64,000 nt of DNA from Medakamo hakoo (Eukaryota > Chlorophyta > Trebouxiophyceae > Coccomyxaceae). The position numbers were made by a program, and so were the translations under genes. Position 1 is the stretch's first letter. Every line of letters begins with the position of its first letter. The notes beneath the pieces were generated by a model. The model was not told the DNA's origin and ran no database searches. It was given only the letters and a program-made list of their open reading frames with translations. This document shows positions 10,392 to 21,673 of this stretch, in pieces. Where the stretch lies: positions 372,001-436,000 of the forward strand of contig CP089458.1 in the NCBI GenBank assembly GCA_026636295.1, in the 5' to 3' direction.

Positions 10392-13300
10392 ATGGCGAGC
10401 CTGGCCAAGAAGTTCAGCCGCAAGACGGCGGCCAAGGTGTGTTGAGTGGTTTGGTCGATGGGAGCGCTGCTGCTGCTCGTTCGGGCCGTGCCGTCGGCAC
10501 CATGCGGCCCGTCCGATGCCCTGCAACCCACACCAGAGGCTGGCCAGGACACCACGTCGGCCTAACCAGGGCATGTGCACCCCAATGTGCCACGCGAAGG
10601 CACCGCCCACGCTGCCGGCCAACGTGGGCGCTCCTTGCGTGCCCGATTCCTCCTCACGCGCCCCTCCCACCACCCAAACAGCCCCCGCCCGGCCCGTCCA
10701 AGGCCGACCTGTGGATGGGCGACGAAGCCGAGACGCACATGTCCCAGCTGGCTGCCCTGGAAAACTACGCGAACCACCGTGAGTTGCCGTCTCGAAAAAA
10801 AAAGGGGTCGAAGCGCGCAGCCGCGCGGTGCGGCGCGGGGCCTCGCCCCGCAGAGCGCTGACCCTCCCACACTCGAACCCTCAACAACGCCCCCCACACA
10901 CAACACACAGGCCTGGGCGTCAAGTTCACGGACGACGAAGCGGCCGCGCTCGAGTCGCGCGCCTTGTCCATCGCCATCGCCGCGTCCGCCGTCGAAACGG
11001 GCCCTGAGGCCCTGACCTCCCCGCTGGCGGCGGGCCTGGCGACGGAGCCGCTCGACCGCCGGACGGCCGTGCGCGTGTTGAAAGCGACGGGCGCGCTGCC
11101 GCCCGACGCCCTGGAGACCGCGGCCGCCGCCGCCGCCGCCGCCGCCGCTGCCGCCGCCGCCGCGACGGCCGCTGCTGCTGCCCAGGCCGCTAAGGAAACG
11201 CGCCACTTGGCGACGCAGGCCGCCACGGGCACGCGTGCGCTCGCGTCCACGCTGTCGACAAAGGTCCGCGACGCGACGGCCGCCGCCGCCGCCCGCCGGG
11301 CCGTCGCCCGCGCCGACGGCACGACGGTTGACGCCCTGGCGGGTGAAACGCCTGAAGAAACCGCTGCCCGGGAAGCCATGCTGGCCGCGTCCCGGGACGC
11401 GGACGCCGCCCGCAAAGCCCGGCACGCGGCCGAAGAGGCGGAAGAGCGCAAGCGCCGCGCGGCGGAAGCGGCGGCGGCGAAGCGGGTGGCCGACGCCGAG
11501 AAGAAGGCCGCCGACGCGGAGAAGCGGCGGCTGGCGGCTGAGGCCAAAGCCAAGGCTGCTGCCGAGCGTGAAGCCGCCAAGGCGGCCGCCGCCGCGGACG
11601 CGGCCGTGAGGCGTGAGGCCGAGGCCGCCGCGAAGGCGGCCGCGGCGGAGGAGGCCGCCCGCAAGAAAGAGGCCGACGCCATCGCCCGCGCCGCGGCCGC
11701 GGCGGAAGCCAACATGCGCCGTGAGGCGGAAGCCCAGGCCAAAGCTGCCGCCGCTGCTGAAGCGGCCGCCCGCAAAGCCGCGGCCGCGGAAGCCCAGAAG
11801 CGGCTGGCCGAGGAGGCTGCGGCCGTCAAAGCGGCCGACGCGGCCGCGCGCGCGCGCGCGGCAGAGGAAGCTGCCGCGCTGAAGAAGAAAAAGGCCGAGG
11901 CGGCTGCTGCTGCGAAAGAAGACGCGGCCAAGGCTGCGGCGGCCAAGGTCGCGGCGGAAGTGGCGGCCAAGCAACGGGCGGCCGAGGAAGAGGTGCGTAC
12001 GGGTGGGTGGGAGGGGGATACACGCCGCCGCCCACGCCCTTCTAAGTTTGCGCGCGCGCCTTTCTCCAGTGCGCACACGCTTCCATTCAGGGGCTAGAGC
12101 AGAACCAGGGGGACACCGGGGAGACCTGTGCCTCCTTTGCCTGCCCTCTCACCGCTTTCTGCGGTGGGAGTTGGCGGGGAAGGAGGGTGAGAGCGGGGCG
12201 CCGCATCCATTTTTCCCGCGTGCTTCACTCGCCCTCTCCCCACCCCCCACAAAAAACCTGCGCACCCCAGGCTGCCCGCGAAGCCGCGGCCCTGGCCGAA
12301 TCCTGCGCCGCCCTGGGCGACGTCCGCACCGCTCTGGAAGCTGCGCTCGTCTCCGCCGGTGACGCTGCCGCCGACGCCCGCCGCGCCGCGGACGGCGCGG
12401 CGCCCGGCGGCGACGCCATTTGGTTTGAGCACTGCGCCCAGGCGGCCGCGCGGCGCGAGGTCGCCCTGGCCGGCGGCGTCGCGGAGCTGAAGGGCCTGGC
12501 CGCCTTCATCCCCGCCCAGGGCCTCAAAGCCGACGACGCGGCGGGTCTGGCCGGGACCGTCGTCGCGTCCTGCATGACCCGCCTGGCGGACGCCGGGTGC
12601 GGCGAGCTTTTGGGTGGCGTGGTCGAGGCCGCGCGCGGCCTGCCGCCCCCCGCCAACCCCAAGGCCGTCGCCCCCGCCCTCAAGGCCTTCCGCAAAGCCA
12701 TTCCGGAGCCGGCCAAACCGGCGGCGGTGAAGGCGCCCAAACTGCCGAAAGGCTACACCCCGCCGGCGGCGGCGCCCGTCGCTGCGGCCGGTGCGTCGGC
12801 GGGAGAGGCTGCTGCTGTTCCAGCCGCCACCGCCGCTGTCGCTGCGCCATCCCCGGCCAAGCCCCGCACGCCCGCCAAGGCTTCCATCCCGGCTGGCAAA
12901 GTGAAAGCCGCCAAAGCCGCGTTCGACGTCCAATCCGCACCCATCTCCAACTCCGGCTCGTCGGCCGCGTTCGAGTCGGCGGACGATGCGGAACGCGCGG
13001 CGCCCGCCCCCGCGCCGCGCGCCGCGGCCGCCTCCCCGGTAGCCGCCCTCTTCAAGGCCCGCACGCCCAAGAAGGCCGCGGCCGCGGCTCCGGCGCCCGT
13101 CCCGGCGCCCGCCGCCACGACGGGCTCCGCTCCGCCCAAATCGTCGGCCGCCGCCTTTTTCATGCGCGGCGCCCTGTCCCCGCGCAAGCCCCGCGGCCCG
13201 TCGGCGTCCGAAGCGGCGGTCGCCTCGCCCGTCGCCGCCCACCGCGAGGGGCCCGTCTCCCCCAAGTCCATTTGGGAAGCCGCCGGCATCGACACAGGCG

Positions 13301-14706
13301 CGTCACTGGCTGCCCAGCCGGGCGCGCCCGCGCCCCAGACGTTCGCGCCATCGGAGCCCGTGGAGCGCGTGCCGCCGCCCGCGCCCGCGCCCGCCCCGCC
13401 CGCGCGCGTCTCGCCGCAGCCGCGCAAGGTGCACCCGGGCGCCGCATTTTTCGAGTCTCGGTCCGCGACCGCGTCCGCCGGGTCGTCGGGGCGCGCCTCG
13501 CCCGCGCCACCGGCCTTTGCCAAGCCGTCGCCCGGCGCGGCGACCAAGCTGACGCGCCAGCCATCAGCGCCGCCGACGCCCGACCCTGCGGCCGCTCCGC
13601 CCGCGACGGCCGGGCCGCTGTCGCCCTCGTCGGCGGCCGCGCTCGCCGCGGCGGCCGCCGCGGCTGCGGCCGTGGCTTCCCCCGAACTCACCGGCAAGGT
13701 CGAGCGCCGCGTGCGCCGCGCCCGCTCCGGGTCTGCGGCCGCCGGCGCGTCGGCCGAGTCGGCCGGCGCCGCCGGCGCCGGCGGCGTGCGCAAGGTCGCG
13801 GCCGTCAACGCCCTCGCGTCCGACCTGGCCAAGGCCCTGGCGCCCGGCGTCATGACCGCCAACTTCGCGGCTCCCTCCGCCGCGACCTCGCCCGTCTGGG
13901 CGCGGGAGCGCACGGAGTCGGCCGACGCGGACGCGGCCGACTCCGCGGCCGCCGACCCCGCGACCGTCGCGGCCGCGTGCGACCGCCACGCCAAGCTGCT
14001 GTCCAAGCTCGCGGCCGAGGTCGACGGCTTTGGCGTGTCCGGCAAGCCCGCGTCTGTGGCGGACGCCATTGGCCTGGTGGCGGACGTCCGGTCCCGCCTG
14101 GGCGTGCTGGCGTCCGACGGCGCGCCGGCGGGAGCCGTCCTGGCCCGCCTGGGCCAGGCCTGGCCCGCGCACAAGTGGAGGGAGCTGCAAGCCGCCGCCG
14201 ACGCGTCGGACGAGCTGGCCACGCTGGAGCGCAAACAGCGCCAGTGGGTCATGCAGCGCGGCACGGCCGCGGAGGAGGGGCGCCGCATCGAAACCTTCCT
14301 CGACTCGATCGCCGCCCGGTGCGACGCCCTGGCCGCGCTCTTTGCGCGCGGCGAGTCGCGCCTCCCCGGCGGTGGGGAGTGGGCCCGTCACGGCATCCCC
14401 TCCGACTCCGCCGCGTCCCTGGCGGCCGTCCGGGCCGCGTCCCTGCACCTGGCCCACCTGGCCATGTCCCGCTGCCTGGTCGAGGTCGCGGCCCTGGAGC
14501 GCGACGCCGCGACCGCCCGCCCCGGCGCGGCGCTCGCCCACCTGGCCGACTGCGTGCGCGTGGCGTCCAAGGCCCAGGACTTTGCGGGCGGCCTGGACGC
14601 CGAGTGCGCGGACGCGTTTGACAAGGTGCGCCGCCTGACCAAGTACTACATGCGCGTCGTCGACCCGGCGGTCATGAAGGACGCGGCCAAGCTGGCGGCG
14701 AGCTGA
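10392..14706 (+). CDS. CHUP1-like chloroplast-positioning protein
   Basis: Four exons (10392-10436, 10682-10778, 10911-11992, 12271-14706) give 1219 residues with consistent phases. Residues ~90-120 hold a poly-Ala run. About 205-408 is a long charged Ala/Glu/Lys coiled coil (EEAEERKRRAAEAAAAKR style heptads). About 410-975 is a Pro/Ala/Ser-rich linker with SP and KPRxP motifs. The last ~230 residues match, from memory, the C-terminal domain of land-plant CHUP1: LERKQRQWV, WARHGIPSD and QDFAGGLDAECADAFDKVR (CHUP1 has QFAGGFDAESMKAFEELR). CHUP1 sits on the chloroplast surface and promotes actin filament growth for light-driven chloroplast movement. Odd: the hydrophobic N-terminal envelope anchor of land-plant CHUP1 is missing; the N-terminus is basic (MASLAKKFSRKTAAK). 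Membrane attachment is therefore unclear. The assignment rests on the C-terminus and overall order. Confidence 0.75.
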
Positions 14707-15176
14707 TGTGCGAGGGGGTGTGAGGGTTGGGATGGCGCAGTGCGGCGGTGTGTGTGTGTTGGGAGTTGGTTTTTTACGTATGGCCGGAGGGAGGTGGGGG
14801 GGGCGCCCCCCTTTTTTTCATTTCCCCCCCTTTTTCCGATTTACGCTATGGGTTGACGGTGTGCGGCGTGGTGAAGCGAGAGTGTCCGCGAAGAGAGAGA
14901 GAGAGAGCAACACTGGGCGCACTGACGCATTTTTTGGGGAGGGGGTGGGAGGGAGAGAGTGGAGGGTGGGGTTGAGGGTTGAGAGAGGCTTTTTTTCATT
15001 CGCCCCGCCCCGACACGCGTCTCGCCACGCACTGCGCGCGCGGCAGACAGGAGGGGTACGCGAACAACGGCGTGGTGGGGTGCGAAGAGCGCGTGCGTGT
15101 GACCTCATGCCCCACTTTGTTTGGCCTCCAAACAAAAGTCCCAACAGCACGCTCCCGTTCCATCCCATCCCCTCTC
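14707..15176. other. Convergent intergenic region
   Basis: A 470-bp gap between the 3' ends of the CHUP1-like and PDX3 genes. It holds T- and G-runs, a GAGAGAGA tract and TCCCATCCCATCC repeats. No gene, AATAAA or TGTAA signal is seen. Confidence 0.5.
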
Positions 15177-16835
15177 TCACGGCGCCAGCCGCGACACGCG
15201 CCACCCTCCGTCCTCGCCCTTCTCAAACACGACCCGGTCGTGCAGCCGGCTGGACCGCCCCGTCCAAAACTCCCAGCGGTGCGGTTGGACGATGAAACCT
15301 CCCCACCCGGCCGGGCGCGGGACGGGGGAGGCCCCGTCTGCCCCAAAGCTGGCTTCCGCGGCCGCGACCGCGGCTTCCAGTTCCTCGCGGCCGCCGAGGA
15401 GGGGTTGGGATTGCCGGGACGCGTGCGCGCCCACCTGCGACCCGCGCGGGCGGGACGCAAAGTACGCGTCCGCTTCCTCGGACGGGACGGGGGCGACGGT
15501 GCCTTCGACGCGGACGGACCGGCGCATGGGCTCCCAGTAGAAGACGAGCGACGCGCGCGGGGACGGGCCCGCGCTCAGTTCGCGGCCCTTGCGCGAGAGC
15601 AGGTTTGTATAGAACTGGATGCCCCGCTCGTCAAAGCCTTTCATGAGGACGTAGCGCGACGACGGCGCGCCCGTGGTCGGGTCGACCGTGGACAGGCACA
15701 TGGCGTTGGGCTCCTCCGCCACGCCCGCGGCGCTCGCAGCCGAAAACCAGCTAGAAAAGACGGACAGGGGGTCGGACGACTTGGCCGGGTCCGGCAGGTC
15801 GGCGCCCGGCACGGCCGCCTCCGCCGGGTTTCCGTAATCAGCCCGCATGGCCGCGGCGGAGGGCGGCGGCGGCGGCGGCGGCGCCGGCTGCGTCGACCCC
15901 AGCCTGCCGCCCGACCCGCCGACGCGCACAATTTGGGAACCGTCGGCCGGGTAGGGCGGGAGGGACAGCCCGTACTTCGCGGCCAGGGCGGGCGGCAGGA
16001 AGCGGCCGCCGACGAAGTGGTGGGCGCCCTCAAAGCGCGCGGCACAGGGCTTGGGCGCCGTCAGGGACACGAGAATGGCCGGGCGCGCACCGTTCCCGCC
16101 CGTGTCGCCCGCGTCCACGTCCCAGCCGGACGGAATGTCGACGGCCAGGATGGGCGGCGGGCCCGCGGCGGGGGCCAGCGCCGCGATCAGCCGGTCCAGC
16201 GGCGGGCGGGGCGGCCCGCGGGCGCCGAAGCCTAGCAGGGCGTCCACGACCAGCGCCCACGCCCCTGGTTTCAGCCTGTCCCCGTCCGTCAGGACTTGGC
16301 CCTCGTCCAAAAAGGGGACGCCCACCGCCTGCAGCTGGGCGACCAGGCGGGCGTAGTGTGGTTGGGAGGCCGGCCGCTTCGGGTAGCACACGTCGACGGA
16401 GAACCCCCACTGTTTCAAGTGCCTGGCCACAACCAGGCCGTCCCCGCCGTTGTTGCCAGGCCCCGCCAAGACGAGGACGCGGGTGGCGGGGGAGGGCGGC
16501 AGCCCGGCCGCGGGCACGGCGGACGCGGCCGCGAGCCCGGCCAGCTCCATGAGCTGTTCGAGGCTGAAGCCGACGGACGGCCCCATCAGTTCGGCGTCCA
16601 GGGCGGCCGCGTCCGTGCTGGACAAGTACTGGGAGGCGGAGGTCGTGGCCATGGCGCGGTGGCGGGCAGGCGCAGGGAGGGGCGCGGCCGGGCGGGCAGG
16701 CGCAGGGAGGGGCGTGGCCAGGCCGGGCGGTCGAGCGACGGGTGGGGGGCGGGCGACCGCCGCGCGGTGAATGGGAGAGACGCGCGCGGCGACGGCGTGA
16801 CGCAGCCGCCGGACGCTGGCGGTGCGCAGGAACAT
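15177..16835 (-). CDS. PDX3: Bifunctional NAD(P)H-hydrate epimerase / pyridoxine-phosphate oxidase
   Basis: One uninterrupted reading frame of 552 residues. Residues 1-60 are Arg/Ala/Pro-rich without acids, a likely organelle transit peptide. The YjeF_N epimerase domain follows, with LAGPGNNGGDGLVVARHL and DIPSGWDVDAGDTGG; it repairs the hydrated nucleotide NAD(P)HX. After a proline-rich linker comes PNP oxidase: MCLSTVDPTTGAPSSRYVLM, GIQFYTNLLSRKG and FYWEPMRRSVRVEGTV, ending WEFWTGRSSRLHDRVVF. It uses FMN to make pyridoxal 5'-phosphate. This domain order is that of plant PDX3. The start at 16835 (MFLRTASVRR) gives a good presequence; an ATG at 16940 would add 35 residues, and MATTSAS near 16651 is a possible internal start. 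The presequence contains the repeated unit PLPAPAR. It diverges from the reticulon gene over 185 bp. Confidence 0.93.
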   Translation of the reverse strand: MFLRTASVRRLRHAVAARVSPIHRAAVARPPPVARPPGLATPLPAPARPAAPLPAPARHRAMATTSASQYLSSTDAAALDAELMGPSVGFSLEQLMELAGLAAASAVPAAGLPPSPATRVLVLAGPGNNGGDGLVVARHLKQWGFSVDVCYPKRPASQPHYARLVAQLQAVGVPFLDEGQVLTDGDRLKPGAWALVVDALLGFGARGPPRPPLDRLIAALAPAAGPPPILAVDIPSGWDVDAGDTGGNGARPAILVSLTAPKPCAARFEGAHHFVGGRFLPPALAAKYGLSLPPYPADGSQIVRVGGSGGRLGSTQPAPPPPPPPSAAAMRADYGNPAEAAVPGADLPDPAKSSDPLSVFSSWFSAASAAGVAEEPNAMCLSTVDPTTGAPSSRYVLMKGFDERGIQFYTNLLSRKGRELSAGPSPRASLVFYWEPMRRSVRVEGTVAPVPSEEADAYFASRPRGSQVGAHASRQSQPLLGGREELEAAVAAAEASFGADGASPVPRPAGWGGFIVQPHRWEFWTGRSSRLHDRVVFEKGEDGGWRVSRLAP

Positions 16836-17020
16836 GCACAGGTACCACGCGGTCTGAACGCGCGCGGTCAGTGATGGCGAGGCCGCCGCGTGCGTGCGCT
16901 GTGCAGGGGGCGGGCGAAGAGGGAAGTGAGGAGGGAGCATGCGGTGGTCGCACGAGTGAGCGGGTGCGCTTCACTCCTCCTTTCTTTTTCTCCGTCGTCC
17001 AACCACTCACACACGAAACG

Positions 17021-18336
17021 ATGACGAAGATCCACCTGCCGTTTGTCTCCAAGGAGGGTGAGTCCCGCACCCCACGGTCGGCTGGGGAGGCCGGGTTTTT
17101 TGGGGGCGGGTGTGCGGGCCGGCAAAGTCTGCGGACCGTCCGCCTGCGGCGCGCGCCCCGCCGGGCAGTTGGCCCGCCCGGCGGGTGCCAGACCCCTGCG
17201 CACGGCCCGCCTCTCCTCCGGTGGAGAGGCAGCAGACACGCTGGCCCTGTCCCCTGCCGTGACCGCCGCGCCGTCCGACCCCGATCAACGGCTGTGCGCC
17301 GTCGCATTCGGACCAGCTGCCCGGTGGGCGCGCCATCCCTCCGCTGTCCGCGCGAGTGAAAAAGCGGAGAACGCCTCGGCGGGGGGACGCCCTGCTCCCT
17401 CGCCCGCGCTTCCGTAGGGCTGACGATGGCCGTGCGCACGCTCCCGGCGTGTGAAGGAAGCGAGGACGCCTCCCCCTCCTTTCCTCCCCCCTTGAAAAGC
17501 GCGGCCATTTATTTGACGAAAAAAAACTCCCCCCCCCCTCTCCACAAAACAACAGTCGAGGACCTCCTCCTGTGGCGGGACGTGCCCAAGACCGGCGCGG
17601 TCGTGGGCGGCATCACCGCCCTGTACCTGCTGCTGGAGTGGTGAGTTGAAAACGGGCAGAGGCGGGGAGGCGCGGCGAGGCGCGGGAAGAGCGAGCAGGG
17701 GCGCTTCCGCACACACACACACAACCGATCGGCGTGCGTCGTCGGGCGCTCTCAACCTTCCCATGTCCCCACCCCACCCCACCCCACCCGCCCCACAGGT
17801 CCGGCCTGTCCGTCGTCTCCATCATCGCCAACACCCTCCTGCTCACCGTCGCCGCCGCCTTTGTCTGGAACAATGTCGCGGCGTTCGCGGGCCGGTCGTC
17901 CGGCTTCCCCGTGCCGGCCTTCCTGAAGTCCGGCATCACCGACGCGCAGGCGCGGTCCGCGGCCGACGCGGCGGCCGTCTACATCAACCGCGCGCTCGCC
18001 TTCGCCTACCGGCTGGTGGCGGGGCGGGACGTCGTCGTCGCCGCCCAGGCGGCGGCCGCGCTCTGGCTCGTCGGCCGCGTCGCGTCCTGGTTCACCTCGC
18101 TGGGCCTCATCTTCGTCGCGGCCGTGCTCGCGTTCTCCGCGCCCAAGATCTACGAGCTGCGCAAGGCGGACATCGACGGCGCCGTCGCCGCCGCCGCGTC
18201 CCAGGGCAAGGCCCACTACGCCAAGTTTGTGCAGCCGTACGTGGCCAAGCTGCCCCGGCCGACAGTGTCCGGCGGGGCGGCCGCGCCCGCGCCCGCTGCG
18301 GCGGCCGCGGGTGGCGAGGCCAAGAAAACGTCTTGA
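17021..18336 (+). CDS. Reticulon-like protein (RTNLB family)
   Basis: Exons 17021-17057, 17556-17640 and 17799-18336 give 219 residues; phases 1 and 2 close correctly. The reticulon domain begins EDLLLWRDVPKTGAVVGG, the family signature, followed by the first hydrophobic hairpin (ALYLLLEWSGLSVVSIIANT). A second long hydrophobic hairpin lies near residues 120-160 (ALWLVGRVASWFTSLGLIFV). The last four residues are KKTS, a KKxx ER-retrieval motif typical of plant reticulons. Family role: wedge-shaped hairpins bend ER membrane into tubules. The N-terminal arm is only ~12 residues, split by a 498-bp first intron in which nothing else is seen. The start is the ATG directly ahead of TKIHLPFVSKE. Confidence 0.9.
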
Positions 18337-18684
18337 GGTGGGAGGGGGGGAGGAGGCTAGGCTCTCTCTCTCCGTCCTCAAAAAAAACTGTCGGGACTCG
18401 CTAATTGTATGCGCTGAGGGTGGGAGGGTGTGCGGCTGTGGGAAGGAACGCGCGTGTGTGCGAGCCGCGTTTTTTTTTCTTTCCATGAGAGGGAGTGAGT
18501 GTGTGTGTGAGTATCTGAGAGAGTGGGAGAGTGTGTTTTCCGCGGTTGGCCGGGGGGGGGGGTGTTGTCGCTCCATCACAAAAAAAAGGAACAAACGACT
18601 GCTTGAAGAAGTGCGTGCTGCCGTGCCACGCCTTGCGTTGCTTTCAAGTTCTCGTCGTCTCTCGTCTTCGTCTAACAGTTTTTC
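18337..18684. other. Convergent intergenic region
   Basis: A 348-bp gap between the ends of the reticulon and SEN2 genes. It holds A/T-runs, a GAGTGTGTGTG stretch and a G10 run near 18552. It is probably 3' untranslated sequence of both genes. Confidence 0.5.
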
Positions 18685-19752
18685 TCAACCTCCACCGCCG
18701 TTGCTCCCGCCCGCGCCCGCTCGTGCCGCTTTTGCCAAACGGGCCGCGGCCCGCGCCGCCGCGGCCGCCGCGGCCTTCACAGCCCCACCCTGCCCGGGCG
18801 GCTCCCGGTCTGTGTCGGGCACCCACCGCTCAACCAACCGCTCCTCTATCGTGAGGCGGGACAGGGCGGATGCCGCGGTCTCCGCGCGTGCACTGGCGGG
18901 ACCACCACTCCCGCCGCCGCCGCCTCCCTCGCCGCCAATCCCGTCCACAAACAGCAGGAGCAGCCTTTTTCCGACTTGACACGCCAGCCGGTTGCCGATC
19001 TCGATGTCCAACCATTGCAGGGCGGGCGGCGCGGTGTCGCTCGCGCCGCCGCGTGTCGCGGCCGGCGCGCTCACGGCAGTCACTAGCACCGCCGCGTGTG
19101 TCGCCGCCGGGTGGCCCGGGTAAAGAGCAAAGTCCGCGCCGTACCTCAGCCCGGACCGCACAGTCCAGCCTTTAGCCCGGCAGTGGTGGTACGCCGCGTA
19201 GGACGCCGGAAAGGTGGAGGGAGACCCGCGGGCAGCGCAGGCGGCCGCCCACAACCCGTCGGCCGATAGCGGCCGCCCGCCCGCCGTCGCGGCCGCCACC
19301 ACCCCACCCAACACAAACGCCAGGAAGAAGGCTTCTTCCAAGCTCAGGCGGAACAGGCTGGTGAGGGGGTCGCCCCGGGCGGCCATGGCGGCTGTGGCGG
19401 ACGCGGGCTCGCCTCCTGCCGCGCTCAGCGACGCAGCAACGTCGGCCGCGGCGGCCGGCCCGCCAGCGGGCGTGCCCACGCACGACCCCTCCAACAGCCT
19501 CGCCAGCCCGTCGTTCACCGGCACCCAGGCCGCGTCGCCGTCGATCAGGGCTCCCAGCCGGGCTTGGACGAGGGCGGGCATGAGCTGCAGGGGTGGGCGG
19601 GCGGGGGCGGGGTGATGAGCAGGCGCGGCGACGAAACAAAAACGCGACGGCCCCGCGCATGCACACTCTCCAAAAAAACGCACCTCATTCGGGGCCGGCC
19701 CGCGGCGGGCCCACCGCTTCCTCTTGATGCGGGGGCGCCACTCTTCCGCCAT
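18685..19752 (-). CDS. SEN2: tRNA-splicing endonuclease subunit Sen2
   Basis: Two exons, 19684-19752 and 18685-19584, give 322 residues; the 99-bp intron is phase 0 and stop-free. The nuclease domain is clear at about residues 165-265: YAAYHHCRAKGWTVRSGLRYG, ADFALYPG, then HAAVLV and GKRLLLLFV. These supply the Tyr, His and Lys of the family catalytic triad. Sen2 cuts the 5' splice site of intron-containing pre-tRNAs within the Sen2/34/15/54 complex. The N-terminus (MAEEWRPRIKRKRWARR) is basic. The C-terminal ~70 residues after the nuclease fold include a Gly-rich loop and an Ala-rich helix. Its ATG is only 73 bp from the stop of the VMA12-like gene upstream on the same strand. Confidence 0.88.
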   Translation of the reverse strand: MAEEWRPRIKRKRWARRGPAPNEVRFFGECACAGPSRFCFVAAPAHHPAPARPPLQLMPALVQARLGALIDGDAAWVPVNDGLARLLEGSCVGTPAGGPAAAADVAASLSAAGGEPASATAAMAARGDPLTSLFRLSLEEAFFLAFVLGGVVAAATAGGRPLSADGLWAAACAARGSPSTFPASYAAYHHCRAKGWTVRSGLRYGADFALYPGHPAATHAAVLVTAVSAPAATRGGASDTAPPALQWLDIEIGNRLACQVGKRLLLLFVDGIGGEGGGGGGSGGPASARAETAASALSRLTIEERLVERWVPDTDREPPGQGGAVKAAAAAAARAAARLAKAARAGAGGSNGGGG

Positions 19753-19825
19753 TGAGGAGCGAGAGTGGGCGGGAGGCGTGTGGAAGTGGCGCGTGATTGC
19801 GGGAATGAAAAAACAGCGCTCCTTA

Positions 19826-20750
19826 CTAGGCGTCTTTCTTCGACTCCACACCATCGACCCGCCGCGCGGCACCAGCCACGACCGCCGCCGCGACCGCCGC
19901 CTCCGCCTTCAACTGCTCCGGCGACGGCGCCGCCCATGCCCTCTTACGAGATGACCCGCCAGGCGACGCCGGACCGCCTCCCCCCCCCGCCCCAGCAGCC
20001 GACCGCGCCAGCAACAGCCCCACCTCGGCGAGGAGGGCGAGGACGAGCCCGGCCAGGCCGCCCACCAGGCCGCCCACCCTGTTCGGGCCGCCGCCCGGCG
20101 CGGGCCCGCCCCCACCCAGCCAGGCCACCCGCCCGCCCAGGGCGTGCCCGGCCGCAAAGCCCGTCCCCAGGGCGATGGCCAGGTGCAGGCCGAGCGCGGC
20201 CGGTCCGCCGCCGGCGACGGGGCCGGCGCGGGCCGTGGGGGCGCCCAGGCCGGCGGCCAGGCCTTCATCCTCTTCCGCCTTGCGTCCCGTGACGCTCGCG
20301 ACCATGGCGTCGTACTGCGCCTGTTGCGCGCGCGGCGGCAGGCGGGCCATGCGCGCCGCGAAGGCTTCGGCTGACTCGGCGGGTGGGGGTTGGCGTTCCT
20401 CCCCTTGACCTTTCTGCCGGGGCGACGACGGCGGCGCCGGCTTGCCGGAGCCCAGCAGGGCTTCGCGGGCGGAGCCCCAGGGCAGCGGGCCGGCGTCCAG
20501 GGTCTTCAAGAGGGAGGCGGCCCGGGCGCGGTCGGCCTGTGTTGGTGTGGGGATGGATGGATGGGGGAGGGGGGGGGGAGGGGGAGAGGGGTGTGATGGC
20601 AAGGAGCTTTTGGGTGCCTCTTTGTGTGCGCGCCTGCCTCTGTTGCGGCACGCCCCACACGCATACCTCATCGGCGTCATCATCGTGCGCGACGGCCTCC
20701 AGCTCTTGACGCAGCGTGGACGGCGGGCGAGGCTGGTGCGTCGTGTCCAT
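19826..20750 (-). CDS. VMA12/TMEM199-like V-ATPase assembly protein
   Basis: Exons 20667-20750 and 19826-20536 give 264 residues; the intron is phase 0 and the stop is TAG. The centre has QAQYDAMVASVTGRK, comparable to the EYxxMVxNV block of plant VMA12-like proteins. Two hydrophobic segments follow: LGLHLAIALGTGFAAGHAL and GGLVGGLAGLVLALLAEVG. They are separated by a short Gly/Pro loop, as in VMA12, whose family sits in the ER and helps assemble the V0 sector of the vacuolar proton pump. The tail is Lys/Ala-rich and ends ESKKDA. The match is from recalled sequence patterns and membrane topology only; another two-pass ER protein is possible. Confidence 0.6.
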
Positions 20751-20986
20751 TCGTGGCACGAATGCTCTCCTTGTCGCCCTGTTCGATTCCGCGACGCCCG
20801 CGCACAGGCTCCCTGCTGCTGCTCTGCCAGCCACCGCAGGGGGAGGCAGGACACGGTGCGGCACAGCCGTTTGACAGAACTTGTAGACGAGAGAAGCTGC
20901 GAAGATAACAGAGTGAAGGGCTGGGGCACGCGCGCCCAGACAGACACCCCTCCCTCTCGTCTCCTCTCTCTCACTTCGTTTATCCT

Positions 20987-21635
20987 TCACGCCGCCCCCA
21001 GCACCACCGGCGTGCCCAGGCGGGGCGGCCCACCACCCGCCGCTTCCGGCGCCAACGCCGCCAAGGCCGCATTCCTCGCCCGCGCGGAACGACGGGCCAA
21101 CTCAGACAAGTCTTCCACGGCGGCGTCAAAGGCCGCGCCCGCGTCGTCAGCGGCCGTCGAGCTGCCCGCGGGCCCCGCCGCCGCGGCGACCGCCGCCGCG
21201 TCCACGAGCCGCGCCCGGTCCGCCGCGCCCGCCGTGTCGTCCGGCAGCAGCGCCAGGGCGTCGGCCAGCCAGGCCACGCCCGCCGAGCCGGCGGCGCGGA
21301 CCAGGGCTAGGAGGACGTCGGCCACGTCCCGCACGCGGGCGGGCGGCAGGGCGCCCGTCACGCCGGCCAGCAGGGCGCGGGCCAGGGCCGGCGCGATGGG
21401 CGCGACGGCGGCCGCCAGCGCGTCCCGGGCGGGCGGGGTGCGGGCGGCCGCGGACGCCGCGGACGACGGGTGGTCGTGCGCCGACGCCGCGAGCGACCGC
21501 ACCTCGCGCTCCGAGCGCGCCAGCGTGTCCGGGTCGAGGGCGCGCGACAGGAAGGCGAGGACGGACGCGCAGGCTTCCCGGTGCTGGGCCAGGCAGCCCG
21601 GCACGGCCGCTGCGAGCAGGGCGGACAGCAGGGGC

Positions 21636-21673
<38 letters not shown>

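Noticed and set aside
10562-12076. Long open frames on the minus strand opposite the CHUP1-like gene
   Set aside because: GC-rich Ala codons (GCN) read as open frames on all strands. The plus-strand coiled coil, phases and CHUP1-like end account for this DNA; the antisense frames give only Arg/Gly/Ser or Ala/Ser noise.
12094-14541. Several 300-500 residue open frames overlapping the CHUP1-like exon 4
   Set aside because: Their translations are Arg/Gly-rich low complexity without any domain, as expected for shadow frames in ~70% GC coding DNA.
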